Below are positions 1 to 4,932 of a stretch of 5,480 nucleotides of DNA, in pieces; the stretch's first letter is position 1; each line of letters starts with the position of its first letter. The translations under genes and the position numbers were made by a program. The DNA lies in NCBI GenBank assembly GCA_009922885.1, contig RFUP01000175.1, forward strand, positions 1-5,480. The letters run 5' to 3'. Source of the stretch: Paracoccaceae bacterium (GTDB lineage: Bacteria; Pseudomonadota; Alphaproteobacteria; Rhodobacterales; Rhodobacteraceae). The notes under the pieces were generated by a model that worked only from the letters and a program-made list of their open reading frames with translations, made no database searches and was not told where the DNA came from.

Positions 1-290
1 GGGCCCGCTTCGACATGCGCAGTCAGGTAATCCGCGCCCGCATCGGCGAAGGCCTCGATATAGGGATCAACGGGCGCGATCATCAGATGCACGTCCATCA
101 CGGTTTTGATGTGCTTGCGGATGGCTTTGCAGAGCGGCGGGCCGAAGGTGAGGTTGGGCACGAAATGCCCATCCATCACGTCAACGTGGATCCAGTCCGC
201 GCCCTGTGCTTCCACCGCTTCGATCTCGCGCCCGAAATTGGCGAAATCCGCCGAGAGGATCGAGGGCGCGATCAGCGTTTTTCCAGCCAT
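1..290 (-). CDS. rpe: Ribulose-phosphate 3-epimerase, N-terminal 96 residues (cut by window edge)
   Basis: The product interconverts D-ribulose 5-phosphate and D-xylulose 5-phosphate in the cytosol, in the pentose phosphate pathway and, where present, the Calvin cycle. My translation begins MAGKTLIAPSILSADFANFG and shows the family's opening strand with the PSILSAD motif (9-15), the HVDVMDG motif (35-41) with metal-binding His35 and catalytic Asp37, the GHFVPNLTFGP stretch (41-51) and the DVHLM motif with metal ligand His68. The second catalytic aspartate and the phosphate-binding loop of this (beta/alpha)8 barrel lie beyond the left edge. The start ATG (290-288) overlaps the fba stop TAA (292-290) by one base. 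Only a weak GGTGG stands upstream of it, so translation probably depends on coupling to fba. The identity is very secure; the 3' end is not visible. Confidence 0.97.
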   Translation of the reverse strand, partial: MAGKTLIAPSILSADFANFGREIEAVEAQGADWIHVDVMDGHFVPNLTFGPPLCKAIRKHIKTVMDVHLMIAPVDPYIEAFADAGADYLTAHVEAG

Positions 291-1354
291 TATGCGACCA
301 CCGGATCAAGCTTGCCCTTGCCATAGGCCACGGCCATGTCGTCCATGGAAATCGCCTTGATCTTCGAGGCATTGCCCGCCGTGCCGAAGCGCTCGAAACG
401 GTCGCGGCAAAGCTTTTCCATCTCTTCCATCGCCGGAACGAGGAACTTGCGCGGGTCGAATTCCGAGGGGTTCTCCATCGCCACTTTGCGGAAGGTGCCC
501 GTGAGCGCCATGCGGTTGTCGGTGTCGATGTTCACCTTGCGCACACCCATCTTGATGCCGCGCTCGATCTCTTCGATCGGCACGCCGTAGGTCTGGGGCA
601 TGTTGCCGCCATAGGCGTTGATGAGGTCCTGCAGGTATTGCGGCACCGAAGACGAGCCGTGCATCACGAGGTGCGTGTTCGGCAGCTTCTCGTGGATCTT
701 GCGGATCGTATCCATCGCGAGGATTTCGCCATCGGGCTTGCGGGTGAACTTGTAGGCGCCATGCGAGGTGCCGCAGGCAATCGCCAGCGCGTCCACCTTA
801 GTGCGCTTCACGAAATCCACCGCCTGATCGGGGTCGGTCAGGAGTTGCGAGTGATCGAGCACGCCTTCTGCACCGGAGCCGTCTTCTTCGCCGGCCATCC
901 CGGTTTCGAGCGACCCCAGAACGCCCAATTCGCCTTCCACCGAAGCACCCACCCAATGGGCGGCTTTGGTGACGCGGGCGGTGATCTCGACGTTGTAATC
1001 GTAGGAGGCGGGCGTCTTCATGTCTTCTTCGAGCGAGCCGTCCATCATCACCGAGGTGAAGCCGTGCTTGATCGCGGAGAGGCAGGTGGCGTCGTTATTG
1101 CCGTGATCCTGATGCATGCAGAGCGGGATCTCGGGGAACATTTCGGAGAGCGCCAGAATGAGGTGCTTCAGCATCACGTCGCCCGCATATTTGCGCGCAC
1201 CGCGCGAGGCTTGCAGGATCACCGGAGCGTCTACGGCCTTCGCCGCCTTCAGGATCGCGAGGCCCTGCTCCATGTTGTTGATGTTGAAAGCGGGCACGCC
1301 GTAATCGTTCTCGGCGGCATGGTCGAGAAGCTGGCGGAGGGTGATCAGGGCCAT
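290..1354 (-). CDS. fba: Class II fructose-bisphosphate aldolase, Calvin-cycle subtype
   Basis: A zinc-dependent cytosolic aldolase that reversibly joins dihydroxyacetone phosphate and glyceraldehyde 3-phosphate into fructose 1,6-bisphosphate; members of this subtype (often named CbbA) also make sedoheptulose 1,7-bisphosphate. The 354-aa length is full for the family. Visible motifs are HQDHGNN at 81-87 (Asp83 proton donor, His84 zinc ligand), ASVEGELG at 137-144, GTSHG at 195-199 (His198 zinc ligand), MHGSSS at 231-236 (His232 zinc ligand, phosphate-binding loop) and VNIDTDNR at 274-281 (substrate binding). NIDTDNR and the extended C-terminal part after residue 290 fit the Calvin subtype rather than the E. 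coli FbaA type. The ATG has TAGGAG at 1361-1366 with a 6-base spacer. Its stop overlaps the rpe start, so the two form one transcriptional and translational unit. It lies 717 bases downstream of fbp, with an unknown gene between. All catalytic residues I can check are intact. Confidence 0.98.
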   Translation of the reverse strand: MALITLRQLLDHAAENDYGVPAFNINNMEQGLAILKAAKAVDAPVILQASRGARKYAGDVMLKHLILALSEMFPEIPLCMHQDHGNNDATCLSAIKHGFTSVMMDGSLEEDMKTPASYDYNVEITARVTKAAHWVGASVEGELGVLGSLETGMAGEEDGSGAEGVLDHSQLLTDPDQAVDFVKRTKVDALAIACGTSHGAYKFTRKPDGEILAMDTIRKIHEKLPNTHLVMHGSSSVPQYLQDLINAYGGNMPQTYGVPIEEIERGIKMGVRKVNIDTDNRMALTGTFRKVAMENPSEFDPRKFLVPAMEEMEKLCRDRFERFGTAGNASKIKAISMDDMAVAYGKGKLDPVVA

Positions 1355-1360
1355 GGGTCA

Positions 1361-1366
1361 CTCCTA
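1361..1366 (-). promoter_or_regulatory. Ribosome binding site of fba
   Basis: TAGGAG on the minus strand, six bases before the ATG at 1354-1352. It fixes the start of the aldolase. Confidence 0.8.
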
Positions 1367-1397
1367 ATGTCTGGGGTTCAGGCGGCTTCTAGCGGAG

Positions 1398-1456
1398 TTT
1401 GGCGCGGATGGGTAGGGGGGAGTGCCTTACCTGCGCCCCACGCGCCAAATGGGCGC
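1398..1456 (-). promoter_or_regulatory. Two competing inverted repeats upstream of fba
   Basis: The 9-base arm TTTGGCGCG (1398-1406) is perfectly complementary to CGCGCCAAA (1441-1449), with 34 bases between. The right arm overlaps a second perfect inverted repeat, GCGCC (1442-1446), AAATG, GGCGC (1452-1456). The two pairings cannot form together. They lie between the end of the small unknown gene and fba, so in an mRNA they would sit in the fba 5' leader or at the 3' end of the upstream transcript. There is no U-tract, so a classical terminator is unlikely. The rest of this gene-free stretch (1355-1546) holds the fba ribosome binding site and repeat copy 1; I found no convincing promoter boxes. 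Confidence 0.35.
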
Positions 1457-1460
1457 AAGC

Positions 1461-1531
1461 CCCCGCCCGGAGCAGCCGCAAAGCGGCCCGGGCCGCGCCC
1501 GTCCGCCCGCAGAGAGCTGAAGTGGGCGGGC
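1461..1531. repeat. GC-rich hairpin repeat, copy 1
   Basis: The core 1461-1509 matches 1911-1959 at 47 of 49 positions, differing at 1472 and 1480. It contains the perfect 14-base palindrome GCGGCCCGGGCCGC (1483-1496). The first hairpin is GCCCGG (1465-1470) with CCGGGC (1488-1493), enclosing GCCGC/GCGGC (1475-1479/1483-1487) around an AAA loop, with a 4-base bulge. A second hairpin pairs GTCCGCCC (1501-1508) with GGGCGGGC (1524-1531) with one G-T pair; its 15-base loop is longer than the 4-base loop of copy 2. Both the sequence and the two-hairpin plan are conserved while the second loop is not, as in dispersed REP-like intergenic elements. On the minus strand it lies just downstream of the small gene. 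Confidence 0.8.
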
Positions 1532-1546
1532 AAGATTGAACCTAGC

Positions 1547-1852
1547 CTAGATACCGTGCTTGTCGTGCCATTCCCCTATGGAATCCAGCAATTTGGTCAT
1601 TGCTAGGCCTCGGCTACCTCTGAAGTCGAGGAAAGCAAAACCTTCAACGAACTTTGGAATTATATGCCCGTCTTCAAAGAATTCATATTTTCCTCCAGCG
1701 TCGTCTGAAGCCGGATCATACTCTGCAACGCGCCAGCGACCGATAAACTCGCCGTCTTTGGTAATCACGTCCCCTTTAGCACGATCAAGCGAATAACCAC
1801 TTTCCATCCATTCATCGTGACCAACGAGATTAATTGAATATCGAAGTTCCAT
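1547..1852 (-). CDS. Unrecognised small acidic protein, 101 aa, in low-GC DNA
   Basis: I do not recognise the family. The protein starts MELRYSINLVGHDEW, has 20 acidic against 12 Lys/Arg residues, is rich in aromatic residues (notably 35-80), and has no signal peptide, membrane segment or cysteine. It is therefore probably a soluble cytosolic alpha/beta protein with a C-terminal amphipathic helix (about 83-98). A GGAG Shine-Dalgarno sequence (1859-1862) stands six bases before the ATG, supporting the start. By hand count the gene is about 47% GC, far below the flanking enzyme genes, and it sits between two direct copies of a GC-rich repeat. That suggests horizontal acquisition and insertion between fbp and fba. 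Its position in the block need not mean a metabolic role. Small acidic proteins of this size include immunity proteins and antitoxins, but no motif or toxin partner here supports that. Confidence 0.75.
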   Translation of the reverse strand: MELRYSINLVGHDEWMESGYSLDRAKGDVITKDGEFIGRWRVAEYDPASDDAGGKYEFFEDGHIIPKFVEGFAFLDFRGSRGLAMTKLLDSIGEWHDKHGI

Positions 1853-1858
1853 AACTTG

Positions 1859-1862
1859 CTCC
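1859..1862 (-). promoter_or_regulatory. Ribosome binding site of the 101-aa gene
   Basis: GGAG on the minus strand, six bases from the ATG at 1852-1850. It is the main sequence support, besides the uninterrupted frame, that this unrecognised ORF is translated. Confidence 0.6.
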
Positions 1863-1910
1863 GCACCACACCAAAAAATTGAAATGGTGAGCGCCGAGGC
1901 AAAAATCTAG

Positions 1911-1970
1911 CCCCGCCCGGAACAGCCGCGAAGCGGCCCGGGCCGCGCCCGTCCGCCCCTATGGGCGGGC
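1911..1970. repeat. GC-rich hairpin repeat, copy 2
   Basis: Direct copy of the element at 1461, offset by exactly 450 bases. It has the same palindrome GCGGCCCGGGCCGC (1933-1946), the same first hairpin (1915-1943, loop GAA) and a tighter second hairpin, GTCCGCCC (1951-1958), CTAT, GGGCGGGC (1963-1970). An alternative 8-base pairing, CGCGCCCG (1944-1951) with CGGGCGCG (1966-1973), is also possible. It lies between the 3' end of fbp and the start of the small gene. It could act as a transcription attenuator or mRNA stabiliser for fbp, but has no U-tract. The AT-rich bases between it and the small gene (1863-1910) share the low-GC character of that gene and may hold its promoter, though I see no clear boxes. 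Confidence 0.8.
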
Positions 1971-2010
1971 GCGTTTGCGCCGTTGCGTACGAGAAAACCG
2001 TTGGAGGAAC

Positions 2011-2030
2011 TTGGCACCATTAAGCGCCAA
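2011..2030. terminator. Possible hairpin terminator between fbp and the small gene
   Basis: TTGGCAC (2011-2017) and GCGCCAA (2024-2030) form a 7-base stem with one mismatch that becomes a G-U pair in a minus-strand transcript; the loop is six bases. On the plus strand it is followed by GCTTTTG, a short T-run, and on the minus strand it is preceded by the matching AAAA. The position, about 40 bases past the fbp stop, fits a transcript end. The minus-strand side lacks a U-run, so termination of fbp here would be weak. Confidence 0.3.
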
Positions 2031-2049
2031 GCTTTTGATAGAGCGCGCC

Positions 2050-2065
2050 CACCCGCGGACGGGTG
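2050..2065 (-). terminator. Short hairpin just after the fbp stop
   Basis: CACCCG (2050-2055) pairs perfectly with CGGGTG (2060-2065) around a CGGA loop, starting six bases beyond the fbp stop codon. There is no following U-tract, so it is more likely an mRNA 3' stabilising or processing structure than an intrinsic terminator on its own. Confidence 0.3.
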
Positions 2066-2071
2066 CGGCCC

Positions 2072-3013
2072 TTACCCCCAGAGCCGCTTCACTTCCGCCA
2101 CTTCTTCCGCTGCCCCGAAGACGAAGGGGGTGCGCATGTGGAGGCGGTCGACGGATTGGTCGAGCACGCGGGTGCGGCCGTTGGTGGCTTGGCCGCCTGC
2201 CTGTTCGATCAGGAAGGCTATCGGGGCGCATTCGTAGAGCATGCGGAGGCGGCCCTGTTCGTAGCCTTTGCGCGCGTCGCCCGGATAGAGGAACACGCCG
2301 CCGCGCGAGAGGATGCGGTGGGTTTCGGCCACGAGGCTTGCCACCCAGCGCATGTTGTAATTCTTGGCGCGGGGGCCTGTGTCTCCGGCTTCGCAGCTTT
2401 GCACATAGCTGTGCACGGGCGTGGGCCAATGGCGGCGGTTCGAGGCGTTGATGGCGTATTCCTTGGTGGAAGCGGGAATCTCGATTTCGCCCGGCACATG
2501 GGTGAAGGTGCCCGAGGCGGGGTCCATCACGAACATCTCCACGCCTTCGCCCCACGTGACGACCAGCGCGGTTTGCGGCCCGAAGATGATGTAGCCGCCC
2601 GCGATCTGCTCGTTCATCGGGCGCAGGAAACTTGCCTCAGAGGTGACTTCGGCGGGTAGCACCGAGAAGATCGTGCCGATGGAGACGTTGCAATCGATGT
2701 TCGACGAGCCATCCAGCGGGTCGATGGCCAGCGCGTAGCCCCCCCACGGGTTCAGTTCGAGCGCGTCGTCCTGCTCTTCGGAGGCATACCAGCGCACGCC
2801 TGCCGCGCCCAAGGCGGAGGCGAACATCTCGTCCGCGATCACGTCGAGCGCCTTCTGCCCGTCGCCGCCTGCGTTCTCGCCCACAGCGGCGGCAAGGGAT
2901 TGCCCCAAGGGCCCTTTCGCGATCACGTTCGCCACGTCGCGGCCTACGGCGCATAGCGCGGCCAGAACGGGGCGCAAATCGGCGGGGATCATCTCTACAG
3001 GTGCAATGGACAT
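2072..3013 (-). CDS. fbp: Class I fructose-1,6-bisphosphatase
   Basis: Hydrolyses fructose 1,6-bisphosphate to fructose 6-phosphate and phosphate, the irreversible step of gluconeogenesis and of Calvin-cycle regeneration (CbbF in that setting). The frame stays open to 3199, but ATG 3013-3011 is chosen because GGAGG (3023-3019) lies five bases before it and family similarity begins after it, giving 313 aa. Metal ligands match the well-studied pig enzyme in order and spacing: Glu79-Glu80 (WYASEEQDD), Asp98 and Asp101 in AIDPLDGSSNID (97-107), and Glu261. Other motifs are GDGQKALD (50-57), NASNRRHW (189-196), GGVFLYPGD (238-246) and GRLRMLYEC (254-262), where Arg255 takes the place of the pig substrate-binding lysine. 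This is class I (Fbp), not GlpX. It is the first gene of the minus-strand carbon block and diverges from the acyl-CoA ligase transcript across a 184-base region. Confidence 0.97.
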   Translation of the reverse strand: MSIAPVEMIPADLRPVLAALCAVGRDVANVIAKGPLGQSLAAAVGENAGGDGQKALDVIADEMFASALGAAGVRWYASEEQDDALELNPWGGYALAIDPLDGSSNIDCNVSIGTIFSVLPAEVTSEASFLRPMNEQIAGGYIIFGPQTALVVTWGEGVEMFVMDPASGTFTHVPGEIEIPASTKEYAINASNRRHWPTPVHSYVQSCEAGDTGPRAKNYNMRWVASLVAETHRILSRGGVFLYPGDARKGYEQGRLRMLYECAPIAFLIEQAGGQATNGRTRVLDQSVDRLHMRTPFVFGAAEEVAEVKRLWG

Positions 3014-3018
3014 AGGGG

Positions 3019-3023
3019 CCTCC
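3019..3023 (-). promoter_or_regulatory. Ribosome binding site of fbp
   Basis: GGAGG on the minus strand, five bases before ATG 3013-3011. It decides the start against the upstream in-frame ATG near 3199, which would add 62 residues unrelated to the family. Confidence 0.8.
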
Positions 3024-3044
3024 GGATATCGTCGCGCTCTTCTA

Positions 3045-3060
3045 CCCCCATTCACGGGGG
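3045..3060. promoter_or_regulatory. G/C-run inverted repeat in the fbp upstream region
   Basis: CCCCC (3045-3049) and GGGGG (3056-3060) flank ATTCAC. The structure lies 32-47 bases upstream of the fbp ATG. It may be a 5' leader hairpin or a protein-binding site. No function can be read from the sequence alone. Confidence 0.3.
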
Positions 3061-3089
3061 ATGAGAACAACCCTTCCAATCCCGCTTTG

Positions 3090-3104
3090 CGGAAAGATAT
3101 TCCG
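3090..3104. promoter_or_regulatory. Candidate IclR-type operator in the divergent region
   Basis: CGGAAAGATATTCCG is a perfect inverted repeat (CGGAA, five bases, TTCCG), with near-symmetry extending to TTT on the left and AAA on the right. It has the same length and GGAAA/TTCC half-site pattern as the known E. coli IclR operator, TGGAAATNATTTCCA. It lies 58 bases before the leader ORF of the ligase and 77 bases before fbp, so a bound protein could affect either transcript. An IclR-family gene begins at 4933. Family members differ widely in site preference, so the assignment is inference. Confidence 0.4.
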
Positions 3105-3149
3105 AAACTGTTGATCCATGGGCTGCTTTGTGTAACCTGCTTGGAAAGG

Positions 3150-3155
3150 GGAGGA
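3150..3155 (+). promoter_or_regulatory. Strong ribosome binding site for the leader ORF
   Basis: GGAGGA within AGGGGAGGAA, six bases before ATG 3162. It is the best Shine-Dalgarno sequence on the plus strand upstream of the ligase and points to the mini-ORF rather than to the ligase ATG 36 bases further on. Confidence 0.7.
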
Positions 3156-3161
3156 ATAACC

Positions 3162-3194
3162 ATGCCGAACAGCCACCATTGGGGGCGCGCCTGA
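3162..3194 (+). CDS. Probable 10-codon leader ORF before the acyl-CoA ligase
   Basis: ATG 3162 opens MPNSHHWGRA and ends at TGA 3192-3194, three bases before the ligase ATG 3198. The ORF has a near-ideal ribosome binding site, whereas the ligase ATG has only a run of G (3181-3185) 12 bases away. The two are in the same frame, so the ligase would carry a 12-residue N-terminal extension if the TGA were absent. The simplest reading is a leader whose translation delivers ribosomes for re-initiation at 3198. Alternatives are a recent nonsense mutation of an older start, or a sequence error. The peptide has two histidines and a tryptophan but no attenuator-like codon run. Confidence 0.5.
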   Translation: MPNSHHWGRA

Positions 3195-3197
3195 TCC

Positions 3198-4877
3198 ATG
3201 GCCGCGCCGCTGCATTATCAACACTGGCCGCCCCACGTTCCGCATGATCTCGTGATGGAACCGCAAACGCTGACTTCTGCCGTAGCCGAGGCCGTGGCAC
3301 GGTTTCCCGAGCGGACGGCGCTGATCTATCATGGCCGGGAAACCACCTATGGCGCGCTCTGGGCACGGATCGAGGCGCTGGCGGGCTGGTTGCAGGCACA
3401 AGGCGTGGCGAAGGGCGATCGGGTGCTGCTTTTCATGCAGAACAGCCCGCAATTCGTCGAAGGCTACCACGCGATCCTGCGCGCCGATGCGGTTGTGGTT
3501 CCGGTGAACCCGATGAGTCGCGAGGCAGAGCTTCTGCATCTGGCCACCGATACGGGTGCCAAGGTGATGCTGGCGGGGCAGGAACTTCTGCCCTTCGCGC
3601 TGCCCCTTCTCGACTCTCACCTCACGGCGCTTGCGGTTGCGACCTATGCCGAGGCCGCTGATCCTGCCGACTGTATTCCCCTGCCCGCAGGCATCGCCGA
3701 TCTCAACTCCGGCCAGATCACCGACCCGCGCCTGACCACATGGGAAGCCGCAATCGCCGCAGGCCACACCCCCGGCCCCGCCACGGCAGAGCCGCATGAC
3801 CTCGCAGTGCTGCCCTATTCTTCTGGCACCACAGGAGCGCCGAAGGGCTGCATGCATTCGCATTACACCACGATGGCGGTTCTGGTGGGTGGCCTCCAAT
3901 GGCAATCCGCCGATGAAACCGATGTGCACCTCGCCACCCTGCCGATGTTCCATGTGACGGGGATGCAGGTGGGCATGAACGGGTCGCTGATCTCGGGCGG
4001 CACGATAGTGATCCTCACCCGCTGGGATCGTCGCCATGCCGCCGATCTGATCCGCCGCTACCGCGTGACGCGTTGGCGCTCGATTGCCACCATGGCGATC
4101 GACATGGTGAACGACCCCGATGTGGCGAGTTATGACTTCTCCTCGCTCAAGGCCATCGGCGGCGGCGGCGCGGCGATGCCCGAAGCGATTGCGGCGAAGC
4201 TGAAGCAATACACGGGGCTTGATTACGTTGAGGGTTACGGGCTTTCCGAAACCATCGCGGGCACCCATGTGAACCCCGTGCATCGCCCGAAACGCCAATG
4301 CCTCGGCATTCCAGTGCAGGGCGTGGCGAGCCTTATCGTCAATCCCGAAACGCTGGAAGAACTGCCGCAAGGCGAGGTGGGTGAGATCGTTACTTCCGCG
4401 CCGCAAGTCTTCCTTGGCTATTGGAACCGCCCCGAGGCCACGGCAGAGGTGTTCTTCGAACGGAACGGGCGCACATTCTTCCGCACGGGCGACTTGGGCT
4501 ATATCGACGAAGACGGCTATTTCTTCATGGTCGACCGCCTGAAGCGGATGATCAACGCCTCGGGCTACAAGGTCTGGCCTGCCGAGGTGGAAGCCCTGAT
4601 GTTCCGCCATCCCGACATCGCGGAAGCCTGCGTGATCAGCACCGCCGATCCGCGCCGAGGCGAAAGCGTGCGTGCTTATGTGGTGCCTACGCCCACCGCC
4701 AAGGGCCGCGTGACCGAGCAGGAAATCATCGACTGGTGCCACACCCAGATGAGCGCCTATAAATGCCCGCGTTCTATCGTGTTCACCGATAGCCTGCCGA
4801 AATCGGGCGCGGGAAAGGTGCTCTGGCGGGTGTTGCAGGAAGAAGACCGCAGAAAAGCCGCAGGGGAGGCATCTTGA
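3198..4877 (+). CDS. AMP-forming acyl-CoA synthetase (long-chain fatty acid-CoA ligase type)
   Basis: An adenylate-forming ligase of the ANL superfamily: it activates a carboxylic acid with ATP to an acyl-AMP, then transfers it to CoA. The 559-aa length is normal. Motifs in order are the ATP/phosphate loop YSSGTTGAPKG (207-217), HVTGM (252-256), GGGGAAMPEA (321-330), the adenine-binding YGLSET (347-352), RTGD with Asp432 for ribose (429-432), the hinge and CoA region DRLKRMINASGYKVWP (446-461), and the catalytic lysine Lys540 in PKSGAGK. The opening HWPPHVPHDL resembles the usual start of bacterial long-chain fatty acid-CoA ligases of this subgroup, so ATG 3198 is preferred despite its poor ribosome binding site. 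The substrate cannot be read from the sequence; medium or long-chain fatty acids are most likely, aryl acids possible. No membrane segment is evident. An IclR-family regulator follows after 55 bases. Confidence 0.93.
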   Translation: MAAPLHYQHWPPHVPHDLVMEPQTLTSAVAEAVARFPERTALIYHGRETTYGALWARIEALAGWLQAQGVAKGDRVLLFMQNSPQFVEGYHAILRADAVVVPVNPMSREAELLHLATDTGAKVMLAGQELLPFALPLLDSHLTALAVATYAEAADPADCIPLPAGIADLNSGQITDPRLTTWEAAIAAGHTPGPATAEPHDLAVLPYSSGTTGAPKGCMHSHYTTMAVLVGGLQWQSADETDVHLATLPMFHVTGMQVGMNGSLISGGTIVILTRWDRRHAADLIRRYRVTRWRSIATMAIDMVNDPDVASYDFSSLKAIGGGGAAMPEAIAAKLKQYTGLDYVEGYGLSETIAGTHVNPVHRPKRQCLGIPVQGVASLIVNPETLEELPQGEVGEIVTSAPQVFLGYWNRPEATAEVFFERNGRTFFRTGDLGYIDEDGYFFMVDRLKRMINASGYKVWPAEVEALMFRHPDIAEACVISTADPRRGESVRAYVVPTPTAKGRVTEQEIIDWCHTQMSAYKCPRSIVFTDSLPKSGAGKVLWRVLQEEDRRKAAGEAS

Positions 4878-4918
4878 CCCGTAAGCCCTGCCTGCCGTAC
4901 ACCCCCGCCCGTTTACCC

Positions 4919-4925
4919 GAAGGAA
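4919..4925 (+). promoter_or_regulatory. Ribosome binding site of the IclR-family gene
   Basis: GAAGGAA ends seven bases before ATG 4933, supporting that start. The 55 bases between the ligase stop and this gene contain no hairpin terminator, which favours co-transcription. Confidence 0.6.
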
Positions 4926-4932
4926 CCGTGAG

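Noticed and set aside
1461..1531. Intrinsic terminator at the repeat copies
   Set aside because: The stems are strong, but no T-run follows on either strand, so a rho-independent terminator is not supported.
206..1606. 466-aa plus-strand open frame
   Set aside because: It lies antisense to fba, whose catalytic motifs are all present on the minus strand; it crosses the intergenic repeat and the 3' end of the small gene. It is a shadow caused by high GC.
1461..1970. Integron cassette with attC sites
   Set aside because: The gene-plus-repeat layout is similar, but I see no paired GTTRRRY core sites at the element ends and no integrase.
1959..2659. Several 150-200-aa open frames on both strands within fbp
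   Set aside because: All overlap the intact fructose-bisphosphatase and have low-complexity Arg/Gly/Ala-rich sequences without family features.
2072..3013. GlpX (class II) bisphosphatase
   Set aside because: The DPLDGSSNID, NASNRRHW and GRLRMLYEC motifs are those of class I Fbp; GlpX motifs are absent.
3014..3161. Sigma-70 promoters for fbp and the ligase
   Set aside because: Candidates such as TTGATC at 3111 and TTGTTC on the minus strand lack a convincing -10 box at a normal spacing, so I do not annotate them.
3192..3194. Selenocysteine codon in an extended ligase
   Set aside because: The family has no selenocysteine at its N-terminus, and no selenocysteine-insertion hairpin is evident directly after the TGA.
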